NCBI RefSeq assembly: GCF_006538725.1
Contig: NZ_BJLQ01000002.1
Span: 1 to 64,000 of the forward strand
From: Cellulomonas gelida
GTDB lineage: Bacteria; Actinomycetota; Actinomycetes; Actinomycetales; Cellulomonadaceae
Length of the DNA stretch: 64,000 nt
Direction of reading: 5' to 3'
Below the pieces are notes generated by a model. The model searched no databases. It saw only the letters and a list, made by a program, of their open reading frames with translations, and had not been told where the DNA came from. A program made the translations under genes and the position numbers. This document shows, one piece after another, positions 49,466 through 63,037 of the stretch (its first letter is position 1; each line of letters starts with the position of its first letter).

Positions 49466-51541
49466 TCACAGCAGCTCGCCCGGGTCGAGCTGGACGCGCG
49501 CGGTGCCACCCTCGCGCTTCGCCGAGCGCACGGCCACCGACGCCGCGACCGCGGACGCCAGGGCCCCGCCGCTCGAGCGCGGCACGCGCAGCAGGGCACG
49601 CACGTCCGGCTCGAACGCGCCGCGTTCCGAGCCCGGCACCGGGACCGGGCCGAGCACGTCGAGCCCGGGCAGGGCCACACGCCGCAGCACCGCGGCGACC
49701 GCGTCGCGCGTCCCGGTGACCGACGCCATCCGGTAGGCGGGCGGCAGCCCCAACGCGGCGCGCTCGTCGAGCTCGCGCACAGCGAGCCCCACCGGGTCCC
49801 ACCGCACGATGGCCTGCGACGCGCGCTGCTCGGCGTCCCCGACGAGCAGCACCACGCCTCCGTCGTCGGCAGCCCGCACGAGCGCCGCCGCAGCCAGCCA
49901 GCGCCGCACCGCGTCGGTCAGCACGCCCAGTGCCGAACCCGCGGTCGCCACCGCGGCGTCGAGCAGCACGGCCGCGGCATACCCCGCGGGAGCCACCGGC
50001 TCCGCGCCGGGCGTCGCGACGACGAGCGCGGGCCGGTCCTTGACGCTCGCGACCACGCCGGTCGCCGCGCGCGCCCCCGAGACCACGACCGGCACGCCCG
50101 GGAACGCCCGCCCGAGCTCCTCAGCGGTGCGCTCCGAGCCCACGCGCACCGAGCGGAGCGCCGCAGCGCCGCACTCGTCGCAGCGCCAGTCGGTCGCCAT
50201 GCGCCCGCACCAGCTGCACGTCGGCACGCCGTCCGACGCGTGCAGCGCCAGCGGCCCGTGGCACGCCGAGCACCGCGCCGCCGAGCGGCACCGCCCGCAC
50301 GCGACCGCGGGCAGGTACCCGGCACGCGGCACCTGCACGAGCACGGGACCGTCGGCGAGACGGTCGCGGATCGCCCGCCAGGCCGGCGTGGGCAGGCGCG
50401 CCGCGGCGGCCGCCCCTTCCCGCGCGAGCTCGGTCGACGTGAGCGCTCGCACGCGCGGCGTGCGCGCCCGGACGCGTGCCCGGTCGGCGCTGACGTCGTG
50501 CGCCCAGCCTGCGGCCACGAGCGCCTGCGCCTCGACCGTGCGCCCGTGCGCGCCGACCAGGAGGGCCGCGTGCTCGATCTCCGAGCGCAGGGCCAGCACC
50601 TCCCGCACGTGCGGGTACGGCGCCCGTGGTTCGGCGTGCAGCGAGTCGCCGTCGTCCCAGCAGACCACGAGCCCCAGGTCGTGCACGGGCGCGAAGGCAG
50701 CGGCGCGCGTCCCGACCACGACATCGGCCTGCCCGCGCGAGGCCGCGAGGAACGCGCGGTAGCGCGGGCTCGGACCGTCGTCGGCCGTGAGCCGCACGGC
50801 GCCGCCACGCAGACCCGGTGCCCAGCGCGGCACCCCGGCGTCCTCGAGCGCGGCCAAGACCCGGTCCACGTCACGCGCGTCCGGGACGACGACGAGCGCC
50901 CCCCGGCCCCCGAGCACCGCGGCCGCGACCGCCTGCGCGATCGCGTCGGGCCACCGCGCGCCGGGACCGCCGGGGAGCGCGGTCCACACCGCACGCGGCG
51001 CTCCCCCGCCGGTGACGTGCTGCACGAACGCGGAGCCGCCGCGGTAGTCCGTCCACGCGGTCGCCGAGGGCGACGGCGGCGGAACGTCCGTCGGCTCGTC
51101 CGGTGAGGACTCGGCCTCGACGCGCGCGTGGCGCGGCGGGATCGCGAGCCGCAGCACGTCGGCGAGCGTCCCGGCCCAGCGGTCCGCGACCGCGCGCGCG
51201 AGGCGCGCCGTGGCGGGGTGCAGCACCACCTCGGCGGACACCACCCGGCGCAGCGGCACCAGCGCACCGTCGTGCTCGGCCTCGTCGGCCCGCTCCAGCA
51301 CGTACCCGTCGACGTCCTGGCCGCCGAACCGCACCTTGACGCGCGTCCCAGCCTGCGCGTCGTCGGACAGCGCGGCCGGGACCGCGTACTCGAACGGGCG
51401 GTCGAGGTGCGCAGGCGGCAGGTCGATGCACACGCGCGCGACGGGGAGCTCGGTCGCGAGGTCACCCGCCGCGCGGGGACGACGGCGTGCGCGCGGTGCG
51501 GGCACGCCGTCGAGCGTCAGCTGCTCGGGCGTCGTCTCCAC
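49466..51541 (-). CDS. priA: PriA-like primosomal protein N', ATPase motifs degenerate
   Basis: A 691-residue PriA homologue. The N-terminal DNA-binding domain (VARVCIDLPPAHLDRPFEYA), a helicase-like core and the zinc-binding region with CGRCRSAARCSACHG and CSWCGRMATDWRCDECGA are present. The Walker A reads VTGGGAPRAVW and the DEEH box reads CWDDGD, so ATP-driven unwinding is unlikely. Actinobacterial PriA proteins generally lack these motifs. The role in replication restart through DNA structure recognition is inferred. It is coupled to neither neighbour; metK lies 94 bp upstream. Confidence 0.88.
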   Translation of the reverse strand: METTPEQLTLDGVPAPRARRRPRAAGDLATELPVARVCIDLPPAHLDRPFEYAVPAALSDDAQAGTRVKVRFGGQDVDGYVLERADEAEHDGALVPLRRVVSAEVVLHPATARLARAVADRWAGTLADVLRLAIPPRHARVEAESSPDEPTDVPPPSPSATAWTDYRGGSAFVQHVTGGGAPRAVWTALPGGPGARWPDAIAQAVAAAVLGGRGALVVVPDARDVDRVLAALEDAGVPRWAPGLRGGAVRLTADDGPSPRYRAFLAASRGQADVVVGTRAAAFAPVHDLGLVVCWDDGDSLHAEPRAPYPHVREVLALRSEIEHAALLVGAHGRTVEAQALVAAGWAHDVSADRARVRARTPRVRALTSTELAREGAAAAARLPTPAWRAIRDRLADGPVLVQVPRAGYLPAVACGRCRSAARCSACHGPLALHASDGVPTCSWCGRMATDWRCDECGAAALRSVRVGSERTAEELGRAFPGVPVVVSGARAATGVVASVKDRPALVVATPGAEPVAPAGYAAAVLLDAAVATAGSALGVLTDAVRRWLAAAALVRAADDGGVVLLVGDAEQRASQAIVRWDPVGLAVRELDERAALGLPPAYRMASVTGTRDAVAAVLRRVALPGLDVLGPVPVPGSERGAFEPDVRALLRVPRSSGGALASAVAASVAVRSAKREGGTARVQLDPGELL

Positions 51542-51635
51542 GGGCTCATCTCACCATCGTCCGCCCACGTCGGTGGCATCCCGGGGGCGCTGCGTCCTGC
51601 GGTCGCGCCGACGGTTCGGCGGGCACGTCGATCGG

Positions 51636-52838
51636 TCAGCCGACAGCCGCGCGCAGCTCGTCGACGCGGTCGGTGCGCTCCCACGTGAACTCGGGAAGCT
51701 CACGGCCGAAGTGACCGTAGGCCGCGGTCCGGCGGTAGATCGGCCGCTGCAGGTCGAGCGTGCGGATGATCGCCGCCGGACGCAGGTCGAACACCTGCCG
51801 GATCGCCGCGGTCAGACGCGCGTCGTCGACCAGGCCCGTGCCGAACGTCTCGACGTACAGCCCGACGGGGTGCGCCTTGCCGATCGCGTACGCGACCTGC
51901 ACCTCGCAGCGGCGCGCGAGCCCCGCAGCGACGACGTTCTTGGCAACCCAGCGCATCGCGTACGCGGCCGAGCGGTCGACCTTTGACGGGTCCTTGCCCG
52001 AGAACGCTCCGCCGCCGTGCCGCGCGAACCCGCCGTACGTGTCGACGATGATCTTGCGCCCCGTGAGGCCGGCGTCGCCCTGCGGGCCGCCGACGACGAA
52101 CTGGCCCGTCGGGTTCACGAACAGGTCGTACGACGACGTGTCGAGGTCGACCTGCGCGAGCACCGGCTCGATGACGTGCTCGATGATCGCGGGCCGCAGC
52201 TGCGTCTCCAGGTGCACGTCCGGCTCGTGCTGGGTCGACAGCACGAGCGCGTCGAGGCGCACGGGGCGGTCGCCGTCGTACCCGATCGTCACCTGCGTCT
52301 TGCCGTCGGGGCGCAGGCCCGCGACGATCCCCTCCTTGCGGACGAGCGCGAGGCGCTCCGCGAGGCGGTGGGCCAGCCAGATCGGCAGGGGCATGAGCGA
52401 GGCCGTCTCGTCCGACGCGTAGCCGAACATGAGGCCCTGGTCGCCCGCGCCCTGGGTGTCGAGCTCGTCGTGGTCCTCGGCGTCCTCACGAAGCTCGAGC
52501 GACTTGGCCACACCCATCGCGATGTCCGGCGACTGCTGACCGATCGAGACGGACACGCCGCACGACTCGCCGTCGAAACCGATGTGCGACGACGTGTAGC
52601 CGATCTCCCGCACGACCTGGCGGATGATCTGCGGGATCTCGACGTACGCCTCGGTCGAGACCTCGCCGGCGACGTGCACGAGGCCCGTGGTCACCATGGT
52701 CTCGACGGCGACGCGAGCGTCGGGGTCCTGGTCGAGGATCGCGTCGAGGATCGAGTCCGAGATCTGGTCGCAGATCTTGTCCGGATGGCCCTCCGTCACC
52801 GACTCCGACGTGAACAGGCGCATCGCAGGATCAGTCAT
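51636..52838 (-). CDS. metK: S-adenosylmethionine synthetase
   Basis: A 400-residue enzyme that makes SAM from methionine and ATP. Motifs: [31 protein letters not shown], the glycine-rich [19 protein letters not shown] and [17 protein letters not shown] lies exactly 6 nt before the ATG, so the transcript is probably leaderless and no SAM riboswitch fits upstream. It lies between priA and coaBC, the common actinobacterial order. Confidence 0.97.
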   Translation of the reverse strand: MTDPAMRLFTSESVTEGHPDKICDQISDSILDAILDQDPDARVAVETMVTTGLVHVAGEVSTEAYVEIPQIIRQVVREIGYTSSHIGFDGESCGVSVSIGQQSPDIAMGVAKSLELREDAEDHDELDTQGAGDQGLMFGYASDETASLMPLPIWLAHRLAERLALVRKEGIVAGLRPDGKTQVTIGYDGDRPVRLDALVLSTQHEPDVHLETQLRPAIIEHVIEPVLAQVDLDTSSYDLFVNPTGQFVVGGPQGDAGLTGRKIIVDTYGGFARHGGGAFSGKDPSKVDRSAAYAMRWVAKNVVAAGLARRCEVQVAYAIGKAHPVGLYVETFGTGLVDDARLTAAIRQVFDLRPAAIIRTLDLQRPIYRRTAAYGHFGRELPEFTWERTDRVDELRAAVG

Positions 52839-52875
52839 GGGCTCAGCGTAATCGCGTGCAGGCCCGGACCCGTGC

Positions 52876-54126
52876 TCAGCCCAGTGCGCGGACGGCGTCC
52901 CACACCGCGTGGGCGACCGCGTCCTTGCTCCCGCTGGCGGTCGCCACCGGCTCACCGCGCGCGTCGAGGATCGTCACGTCGTTCTCCGCCGTCCCGAAGC
53001 CGAGCCCGTCGCCCACGGCGTTCACGACGAGCAGGTCCGCACCCTTGCGCAGCGCCTTGGACCGGCCGTGCTCCAGCACCGACCCCTGGTCGTCACCCGT
53101 CTCGGCCGCGAAGCCGACGACGACCTGCCCCGGACGCAGCCGGTCACGGGCGAGCTCGGCCAGCACGTCGACGTTCTCGACGAGCTCGATCGTCGGCGCC
53201 TGGGCACCGGCGCGCTTCTTGATCTTGGTCTCGGCGGGGCTCACCGGCCGGAAGTCCGCGACCGCGGCGGCCATCACGACCGCCTCGGCGTCCTTGGCCG
53301 CCGAGCGCACGGCCTCGCGGAGCTGTGCGGCCGTGCCGACCGGCACGACGACGACGCCGTCAGGCGCGGGGACGGCCAGGTTCGCGGCGACGAGCGTCAC
53401 CTGCGCTCCACGCTGCGCCGCGGCGGAGGCCAGCGCGACGCCCTGACGCCCGGAGGACCGGTTGCCCAGGAAGCGCACGGGGTCGATCGGCTCCCGGGTC
53501 CCGCCGGCCGACACCACGACTCGCCAACCGGCGAGGTCGTGCGTGCTGTGGGCATCCGCGGTCTCAGCCGCGTGGCCACCTGGTGCGGTCTCGGCTTGAG
53601 CCGGCTCGACGAGCCGCAGCGCGGCGGCGGCGATGACGTCCGGCTCGGGCAGCCGTCCCGGGCCGGTGTCGGTGCCCGTGAGCCGCCCGGAGGCCGGGTC
53701 GAGCACGTGCACGCCGCGCGCGCGCAGCAGCGCGACGTTCGCGACGGTCGCGGGGTGCTCCCACATCTCGGTGTGCATCGCGGGCGCGAGCAGCACCGGC
53801 GCGCGCGTGACCAGGAGAGTCGCGGTCAGCAGGTCGTCCGCCTGACCGGTCGCGGCGCGTGCGAGCAGGTCGGCGGTCGCCGGGGCCACGACGACCAGAT
53901 CGGCGTGCTGCCCGATCGCGACGTGCGCGACCTCGTCGACGTCCTCGAAGACGTCGGTCGTGACGCGCTGGCCCGAGAGGGCCTCCCACGTGGGACGGCC
54001 GACGAACTCGAGCGCGGCCCGCGTCGGCACGACGCGGACCTCGTGGCCGGCCTCGCGCAGCTGGCGCAGCAGAAGGACCGCCTTGTAGGCGGCGATACCG
54101 CCCGCGACACCCAGCACGATGCGCAC
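52876..54126 (-). CDS. coaBC: Phosphopantothenoylcysteine decarboxylase/synthetase CoaBC
   Basis: A 416-residue bifunctional enzyme of coenzyme A synthesis. The CoaC flavoprotein half (about 1-185) has [33 protein letters not shown] and [16 protein letters not shown] with the catalytic His-region. The CoaB half shows [31 protein letters not shown] and [14 protein letters not shown] start has GAGAGGAG upstream. rpoZ lies 32 nt upstream. Confidence 0.95.
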   Translation of the reverse strand: MRIVLGVAGGIAAYKAVLLLRQLREAGHEVRVVPTRAALEFVGRPTWEALSGQRVTTDVFEDVDEVAHVAIGQHADLVVVAPATADLLARAATGQADDLLTATLLVTRAPVLLAPAMHTEMWEHPATVANVALLRARGVHVLDPASGRLTGTDTGPGRLPEPDVIAAAALRLVEPAQAETAPGGHAAETADAHSTHDLAGWRVVVSAGGTREPIDPVRFLGNRSSGRQGVALASAAAQRGAQVTLVAANLAVPAPDGVVVVPVGTAAQLREAVRSAAKDAEAVVMAAAVADFRPVSPAETKIKKRAGAQAPTIELVENVDVLAELARDRLRPGQVVVGFAAETGDDQGSVLEHGRSKALRKGADLLVVNAVGDGLGFGTAENDVTILDARGEPVATASGSKDAVAHAVWDAVRALG

Positions 54127-54158
54127 GCGCGTGCTCCTCTCGCGGGCGGTCGCGGGAC

Positions 54159-54422
54159 TCAGGCCTCGGTGGCCTCGACGGTCAGCAGGCCACGGTCGAT
54201 CTCACGCATCGCGATCGAGAGCGGCTTCTCCTGCGGACGCGTCTCGACCAGCGGGCCGACGTACTCGAGCAGGCCCTCGTTGAGCTGCGAGTAGTAGGCG
54301 TTGATCTGACGCGCACGCTTGGCCGAGTACAGCACGAGGGCGTACTTCGAGTCGGCGCGCTCGAGGAGCTGGTCGATCGGCGGGTCGGTGATGCCCGTGG
54401 GGGCGGCGACGGTTCCGGACAC
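54159..54422 (-). CDS. rpoZ: RNA polymerase omega subunit
   Basis: An 87-residue omega subunit that stabilises the beta' subunit. Conserved stretches are [33 protein letters not shown] and [15 protein letters not shown]. The GTG start follows GGGAG by 8 nt. It stands in the standard gmk-rpoZ-coaBC order with short gaps. Confidence 0.95.
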   Translation of the reverse strand: MSGTVAAPTGITDPPIDQLLERADSKYALVLYSAKRARQINAYYSQLNEGLLEYVGPLVETRPQEKPLSIAMREIDRGLLTVEATEA

Positions 54423-54488
54423 GGAGGACTCCCGAGGCTTGGGTGGGGTGTGGCTGATCGACGATCTGCCCGACAGTCTACCCGGGCG

Positions 54489-55058
54489 TCAGGCGCGGAC
54501 GACTCCCATGACGTGCACGAGCTCGTCCGTGGCGCGCGTCACCTCGTCGTTGACGATGACGTGGTCGAACTCGGAGGCCGCCGCGAGCTCGACCCGCGCG
54601 GTCTGCAGACGTCGCTCGCGCTCCTCCGCACCCTCGGTCCCCCGCCCGACGAGCCGGCGCACCAGCTCGTCGAACGACGGCGGCGCGAGGAAGACGAACC
54701 GGGCGTCGGGCATCGACTCGCGGACCTGGCGCGCGCCCTGGAGGTCGATCTCGAGGAGCGTCGGCACACCCGCGGCGAGGCGCTCCTCCACGGGCCCGCG
54801 GGGCGTCCCGTAGCGGTTGCGGCCGTGCACCACGGCCCACTCGAGCAGCTCGCCGGACTGCGCCATGCGGTCGAACTCCTCGGCCGACACGAAGTGGTAG
54901 TGCACGCCGTCGATCTCGCCCGGCCGCGGCGCACGCGTCGTCGCGGACACCGAGAGCCACACCTCGGGGTAGCGCGCCCGGACGTCGGCCGAGACCGTTC
55001 CCTTGCCCACCGCTGTCGGTCCGGCGAGCACGGTGAGCCGCGCAGGCGTCGTCGTCAT
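54489..55058 (-). CDS. gmk: Guanylate kinase
   Basis: A 189-residue enzyme that converts GMP to GDP. The P-loop is [15 protein letters not shown], the GMP-binding segment includes [20 protein letters not shown], and [13 protein letters not shown] contains the magnesium-binding Asp. The ATG at 55058 is chosen from family alignment; AAGGAG lies 11 nt upstream. mihF lies 106 nt upstream. Confidence 0.95.
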   Translation of the reverse strand: MTTTPARLTVLAGPTAVGKGTVSADVRARYPEVWLSVSATTRAPRPGEIDGVHYHFVSAEEFDRMAQSGELLEWAVVHGRNRYGTPRGPVEERLAAGVPTLLEIDLQGARQVRESMPDARFVFLAPPSFDELVRRLVGRGTEGAEERERRLQTARVELAAASEFDHVIVNDEVTRATDELVHVMGVVRA

Positions 55059-55164
55059 GGCGGCGAGAGCTCCTTGGTGGTCGGGTGGCGCTGCGCCTGC
55101 CGACACCGGCGGGTGCCCGGTCACCGGCGGCGGCGCAGCGTGACCCTACCTCAGGGCGAGCGCC

Positions 55165-55476
55165 TCAGCCGAAGCGCTTGATGAGCTCCTCGACCTGGTG
55201 CGGACCGAGCCCGCGAACCCGCCGTGTCTCGGAGATCCCGATGTCCGACATGATCGCGCGAGCCTTGACCTTGCCGACCCCGGGGAGCGACTCGAGCAGC
55301 GAGACCACCTTGAGCTTGCCGATGGTCTCGTCCTGCTGCCCCTGCTTGATGACCTCCGAGAGGCTTCCCTGCGAGTACTTGAGGCGGTTCTTGACCTCGG
55401 CACGGGCCTGCCGGGCAGCGGCGGCCTTCTGCAGCGCTGCAGCGCGCTGTTCGGGAGTCAGCGGAGGGAGTGCCAC
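55165..55476 (-). CDS. mihF: Actinobacterial integration host factor mIHF
   Basis: A 103-residue nucleoid protein of the mIHF/sIHF family. It matches the mycobacterial protein from its first residues (ALPPLTPEQRAAALQKAAAA) through LLESLPGVGKVKARAIM and the RGLGPHQVEELIKRF end. The lid helix and helix-two-turn-helix fold bind and bend DNA. GTG at 55476 is chosen because it aligns with the usual start and GAGAAGG stands 8 nt upstream; an upstream frame of 14 codons is not conserved. Confidence 0.96.
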   Translation of the reverse strand: MALPPLTPEQRAAALQKAAAARQARAEVKNRLKYSQGSLSEVIKQGQQDETIGKLKVVSLLESLPGVGKVKARAIMSDIGISETRRVRGLGPHQVEELIKRFG

Positions 55477-55545
55477 GCGCGTCACCTTCTCGTCACAAGA
55501 GCTGGACCTGACCGTCACCCCGCGAACTTGCGGGCCGCATCTGTG

Positions 55546-55574
55546 AACCTAGCGACCCCCCCGAGGTCCGGCAA
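55546..55574 (-). promoter_or_regulatory. Promoter of mihF
   Basis: On the minus strand TTGCCG, 17 bp, TAGGTT, about 70 bp upstream of the mihF start. The -10 is close to consensus; the -35 matches four of six positions of TTGACA. Confidence 0.5.
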
Positions 55575-55716
55575 TGCGAACACGCCCGTGCCGCGGACCT
55601 GCGACCTGCGCAGACGACGCGAGACGCCCACAGCGCGGACCCTGCGGGCGCGCCGCAGCGACCCCGGTACGAGCCGGACCGCTGTCCAGTTCGCGGGGGT
55701 GCCGGCCGCGGCCGGT

Positions 55717-56580
55717 TCAGCTCAGTGCGGCCGCCGCCTCGTGCGCCGCCGCACCGGCCGCGGCGCGCAGCGCGGCGACGTCCGGCCCGGCGCGCAGCAC
55801 GCCTCGCGACGAGGAGGCGAGCACCTGTCCCCGGGCCGCGCCGAACACCTCGCGCAGCTCGTCGGCGCCCGCCCCCTGGGCGCCCACGCCCGGCGCGAGC
55901 AGGGGTCCGTTGACGGCCGTGAGGTCGGTCCCGGTCCGGCCGGCCGCGTCGCCCACCGTCGCGCCCACGACGAGCCCGATCGAGCCCATGGGCGTCGCGT
56001 CGGCGTTGAGCGCCGCGGCGTGCGCGGCCATCACGGCCGCGACGGAGGCGCCCGTGCCCCCGTCGCCTCGGGTCGTGCGCGCGTGCTGGACCTCGTGGCC
56101 CTCCGTGTTGGACGTCAGGCAGAGCACGAACAGCCCGCGGCCCGACGAGAGCGCGAGGTCGACCGCGGGGGTCAGCGACCCGAAGCCGAGGTACGGCGAG
56201 ACCGTCAGCGCGTCCCCCGCGAGCGAGGAGCCGTCGCGCAGGAACGCCTCGGCGTAGGCGCCCATCGTCGAGCCGATGTCCCCGCGCTTGGCGTCCACGA
56301 TGACGAGCGTGCCCGTCTCGCGTCCCGCGGCGACGATCTCCTCGAGCACCGCGACGCCTCGCGAGCCGTGGCGCTCGAAGAAGGCCGCCTGCGGCTTGAC
56401 CGCGGCGACACGCCCCGCGACGGCCTCCATGACCGTGAGCGAGAACCGGCGCAGGCCCTCGGCGTCGTCGCTCAAGCCCCACGCGTCGAGCAGGCTCGCG
56501 TGCGGGTCGATCCCGACGCAGAGCGGTCCGTGCGCGGCCATCGCCGTCGCGAGCCTCGTGCCGAACGGTGTGACGGCCAT
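55717..56580 (-). CDS. pyrF: Orotidine 5'-phosphate decarboxylase (type 2)
   Basis: A 287-residue enzyme of the last step of UMP synthesis, of the longer mycobacterial-type family. Motifs: LCVGIDPHASLLDAWGL, the catalytic VIVDAKRGDIGSTMGAYAEA and LTVSPYLGFGS, with GLFVLCLTSN after. The ATG at 56580 is chosen from the conserved start MAVTPFGTRLATAM. It is the last gene of the pyr operon, separated from carB by a hairpin. Confidence 0.95.
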   Translation of the reverse strand: MAVTPFGTRLATAMAAHGPLCVGIDPHASLLDAWGLSDDAEGLRRFSLTVMEAVAGRVAAVKPQAAFFERHGSRGVAVLEEIVAAGRETGTLVIVDAKRGDIGSTMGAYAEAFLRDGSSLAGDALTVSPYLGFGSLTPAVDLALSSGRGLFVLCLTSNTEGHEVQHARTTRGDGGTGASVAAVMAAHAAALNADATPMGSIGLVVGATVGDAAGRTGTDLTAVNGPLLAPGVGAQGAGADELREVFGAARGQVLASSSRGVLRAGPDVAALRAAAGAAAHEAAAALS

Positions 56581-56641
56581 GCGGTGCCCTCTTCTCGTGC
56601 TCGTCGTGCCTCGGTGCGCGGTCCTGCGCCTGACGGCGCGC

Positions 56642-56673
56642 CGGGGAGGAGGCCGGCGAAGGCCTCCTCCCCG
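56642..56673 (-). terminator. Hairpin between carB and pyrF
   Basis: CGGGGAGGAGGCC and its 13-bp complement around a 6-nt loop, 8 nt beyond the carB stop. It has the shape of a terminator but stands inside the pyr gene series, so it may be partial and reduce pyrF expression. Confidence 0.7.
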
Positions 56674-56680
56674 CGGCTCG

Positions 56681-60009
<3,329 letters not shown>

Positions 60010-60010
<1 letters not shown>

Positions 60011-61182
60011 CAGTGGGCGCCCTTCGTGTCGTTCATGAGATCGAGGAAGCGGTCGAAGAGGTAGGCCGCGTCGTGCGGGCCGGCCGCCGCCTCGGGGTGG
60101 TACTGCACGCTGAACGCGGGCAGGTCGAGCGCCTCCAGGCCCTCGACCACGTCGTCGTTGAGGTCGACGTGCGACACGACGACGCGCCCGTAGCGGCCGT
60201 CCTCGTACGGCGCGACCGACTCGCCCTCGAGCGGCGCGTCCACGGCGAACCCGTGGTTGTGCGCCGTGATCTCGACCTTGCCCGTGCGACGGTCGATCAC
60301 CGGCTGGTTCACGCCGCGGTGGCCGTAGCCGAGCTTGTACGTGCCGTAGCCGAGCGCGCGGCCCAGCAGCTGGTTGCCGTAGCAGATGCCGAAGAACGGG
60401 ATCTTGCGGTCGAGCACGTCGCGCAGCAGGTCGATCTCGTGCGTGGCGGCGCTCGGGTCACCCGGCCCGTTCGAGAAGAAGACGCCGTCGGGCGCGGTGG
60501 CCAGGACGTCGTCGATCGTCGCGGTCGAGGGCAGCACGTGCACGCGGATGCCGCGCTCAGCCATCCGCTGCGGCGTCATGGCCTTGATGCCGAGGTCCAC
60601 CGCGGCGACGACAGCGCGGGGCTCGGCCAGCACGCCGCCGTCCTCGTCGAGGGCCTCGACGACGTACGCCTCGCCCGTCGTGACCTCGCCCGCGAGGTCC
60701 GCACCGGCCATCAGTGGCGCGGCCAGCACGTCCTCGAGCAGCTCGGAGTCCGTCCGGTCCCCCAGCGCGTCGCCCGAGAAGATGCCGGCGCGCATGACGC
60801 CGCGCTCGCGCAGGTGCCGCGTCAGGGCACGCGTGTCGATCCCGGAGATGCCGACGATGCCCTGCGCGACGAGGTCGTCGTCGAGCGTCCGGCGCGAGCG
60901 CCAGTTCGACGGGACACGCGCGGGGTCGCGCACCACGTACCCGGCGACCCAGATCTGCCCGGACTCCTGGTCCTCGTCGTTGACGCCCGTGTTGCCGATG
61001 TGCGGCGCCGTCATCACGACGATCTGGCGGTGGTAGCTCGGGTCCGTGAGCGTCTCCTGGTACCCGGTCATCCCGGTGTTGAAGACGATCTCGCCCAGCG
61101 TGGTGCCGGTGGCGCCGTACGCGAGCCCGGCGAAGCTGCGGCCGTCCTCGAGGACGAGCCGCGCGGGGGCGGTGTGGTTCAT
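60010..61182 (-). CDS. carA: Carbamoyl-phosphate synthase small subunit
   Basis: A 390-residue glutamine amidotransferase subunit that feeds ammonia to CarB. The class I GATase domain has [20 protein letters not shown], the nucleophile Cys in [16 protein letters not shown], and the His-Glu pair in [14 protein letters not shown]. The N-terminal domain includes [15 protein letters not shown] and [17 protein letters not shown]. The start overlaps the upstream PH-protein stop. Confidence 0.96.
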
Positions 61183-61727
61183 GGCTTCTCCTGTGTGCCG
61201 AGCGACGCGGCGGGGGTGTCAGGGATCAGGGCGGCGACCGCGTCGACGAGCGCGTCGCGGTCGGCCGCGTGGCGGGGCAGCAGGCCGGTGTCCAGGCCGC
61301 GCTCGTCGTCCGCGCCGGTCGGCAGCCACGTCAGGACGACGAGCCCGTCGCGCGAGACGACCTTGCCGGCGATCCCGCGCGCGGTACCTGCACCGCGGAG
61401 GGTCTGTGCCGGCAGGAACAGGTCACGTGCGCCGGCACGTCGGACCAGCACGCCGGTGGCGTGCACGCTGACCTCGGCCCGGCTGCGCACGCCCAGGTCG
61501 TGCGCGACGACCCGGTCGAGCCAGTCACCCGCGCGGGTGGACGAGACGTACACGGACTCGAGCGGGCCGAACGTCGCCGGTCCCGGGTCGTCGGGCACCT
61601 GGGGCAGGACCGGCGCCGCGGCCTCGGTCCGTCGTCGTCGGTGCTCCCAGCCGGCCCGCATCCCCCACCATGCGAGCAGCAGGATCGCGAGCATCGCGGC
61701 GGTCGTCACGCCCTGGCGCAGCGTCAT
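61179..61727 (-). CDS. PH-like membrane protein between pyrC and carA
   Basis: A 182-residue protein with one N-terminal membrane segment (about residues 8-24, [16 protein letters not shown]) and a globular domain with [20 protein letters not shown] and [17 protein letters not shown]. It corresponds to the gene between pyrC and carA in mycobacteria (Rv1382 position), a conserved insertion of unknown function. It overlaps both neighbours by ATGA, so it is a fixed part of the pyr operon. Confidence 0.85.
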   Translation of the reverse strand: MTLRQGVTTAAMLAILLLAWWGMRAGWEHRRRRTEAAAPVLPQVPDDPGPATFGPLESVYVSSTRAGDWLDRVVAHDLGVRSRAEVSVHATGVLVRRAGARDLFLPAQTLRGAGTARGIAGKVVSRDGLVVLTWLPTGADDERGLDTGLLPRHAADRDALVDAVAALIPDTPAASLGTQEKP

Positions 61728-63037
61728 CGCGCGTCCGCCGATCCACCGTCGCACGGCGCACCGTCCAGCACGGTCGCGCGACCGCGCAGGAAGGTCGCGA
61801 CGACGCGGCCCGGCAGCTCGCGCCCGCCGAACGGCGAGTTCACCGACTTGCTCGCCTGCGCCTCGGGGCGCACGACGCGACGCGCAGCCGGGTCGACGAG
61901 CGTGAGGTTGGCGGGCTCGCCCACGGCCAGCGGCCGCCCGTGCCCGTCGACGCGTCCGATCCGGGCCGGTGCGCTCGACAGCACGCGAGCGACGTCCGCC
62001 CAGGTCATGCGACCGGTGTCGACCATGGTCTCCTGCACGACCGAGAGCGCCGTCTCGAGCCCGGTCATGCCGAACGCCGCGGCGGCCCACTCGCAGTCCT
62101 TGTCCTCGCGAGGGTGGGGCGCGTGGTCGGTGGCCACGATGTCGATCGTCCCGTCCGCGAGTCCCTCGCGCACGGCCTCCACGTCGCGTTGGGTCCGCAG
62201 CGGCGGGTTCACCTTGAACAGCGGGTCGTACCCTCGCGCGAGCTCGTCGGTGAGGATCAGGTGGTGAGGCGTGACCTCGGCCGTCACGTCGATGCCGCGC
62301 GACTTGGCCCAGCGCACGATCTCCACCGAACCCGCGGTCGACAGGTGACACACGTGCAGGCGCGAGCCCACGTGCTCCGCGAGCAGGACGTCGCGCGCGA
62401 CGATCGCCTCCTCGGCCACCGCGGGCCACCCCGCGAGCCCCAGCTCGGCGGAGACGACGCCCTCGTGCATCTGCGAGCCCTCGGTGAGCCGCGGCTCCTG
62501 CGCGTGCTGCGCGATCACGCCGTCGAACGCCTTGACGTACTCCAGCGCACGCCGCATGACGACCGGGTCGTGCACGCACTTGCCGTCGTCGGAGAACACC
62601 CGCACGCGCGCCTCGGACTCGGCCATGGCGCCCAGCTCGGCGAGCCGCTCTCCGCCCAGCCCGACCGTCACCGCGCCCACCGGGAACACGTCGACCCACC
62701 CGGCACGGCGGCCCAGGTGCCAGACCTGCTCGACCACTCCCGCGGTGTCCTGGGTCGGGGTCGTGTTCGCCATCGCGTGCACCGCGGTGAAACCGCCCAG
62801 GGCCGCAGCGCGCGTCCCGCTCGCGATCGTCTCGGCGTCCTCGCGACCCGGCTCCCGCAGGTGCGTGTGCAAGTCGACCAGACCGGGCAGCGCGACGAGC
62901 CCGCGCCCGTCGATCTCGACGGCGTCCTGCGGGGCCTCGAGGGCCGAGCCGATCGCGGCGACCACCCCGTCGGCGAGCAGGATGTCCGTGCGCGCCTCCC
63001 CCAGCGGGGAGACGTCGCGCAGCAGGTACGTGGTCAC
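61724..63037 (-). CDS. pyrC: Dihydroorotase
   Basis: A 437-residue type I dihydroorotase. The metal motif is [18 protein letters not shown], with [39 protein letters not shown] and the last Asp in [15 protein letters not shown]. It closes carbamoyl aspartate to dihydroorotate. The GTG start overlaps the pyrB stop (GTGA), and the stop overlaps the PH-protein start. Confidence 0.96.
   Translation of the reverse strand: MTTYLLRDVSPLGEARTDILLADGVVAAIGSALEAPQDAVEIDGRGLVALPGLVDLHTHLREPGREDAETIASGTRAAALGGFTAVHAMANTTPTQDTAGVVEQVWHLGRRAGWVDVFPVGAVTVGLGGERLAELGAMAESEARVRVFSDDGKCVHDPVVMRRALEYVKAFDGVIAQHAQEPRLTEGSQMHEGVVSAELGLAGWPAVAEEAIVARDVLLAEHVGSRLHVCHLSTAGSVEIVRWAKSRGIDVTAEVTPHHLILTDELARGYDPLFKVNPPLRTQRDVEAVREGLADGTIDIVATDHAPHPREDKDCEWAAAAFGMTGLETALSVVQETMVDTGRMTWADVARVLSSAPARIGRVDGHGRPLAVGEPANLTLVDPAARRVVRPEAQASKSVNSPFGGRELPGRVVATFLRGRATVLDGAPCDGGSADAR

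Noticed and set aside
52839..52875. SAM riboswitch before metK
   Set aside because: Only 37 bp separate metK from coaBC, and the promoter box lies 6 nt from the start, so no aptamer fits.
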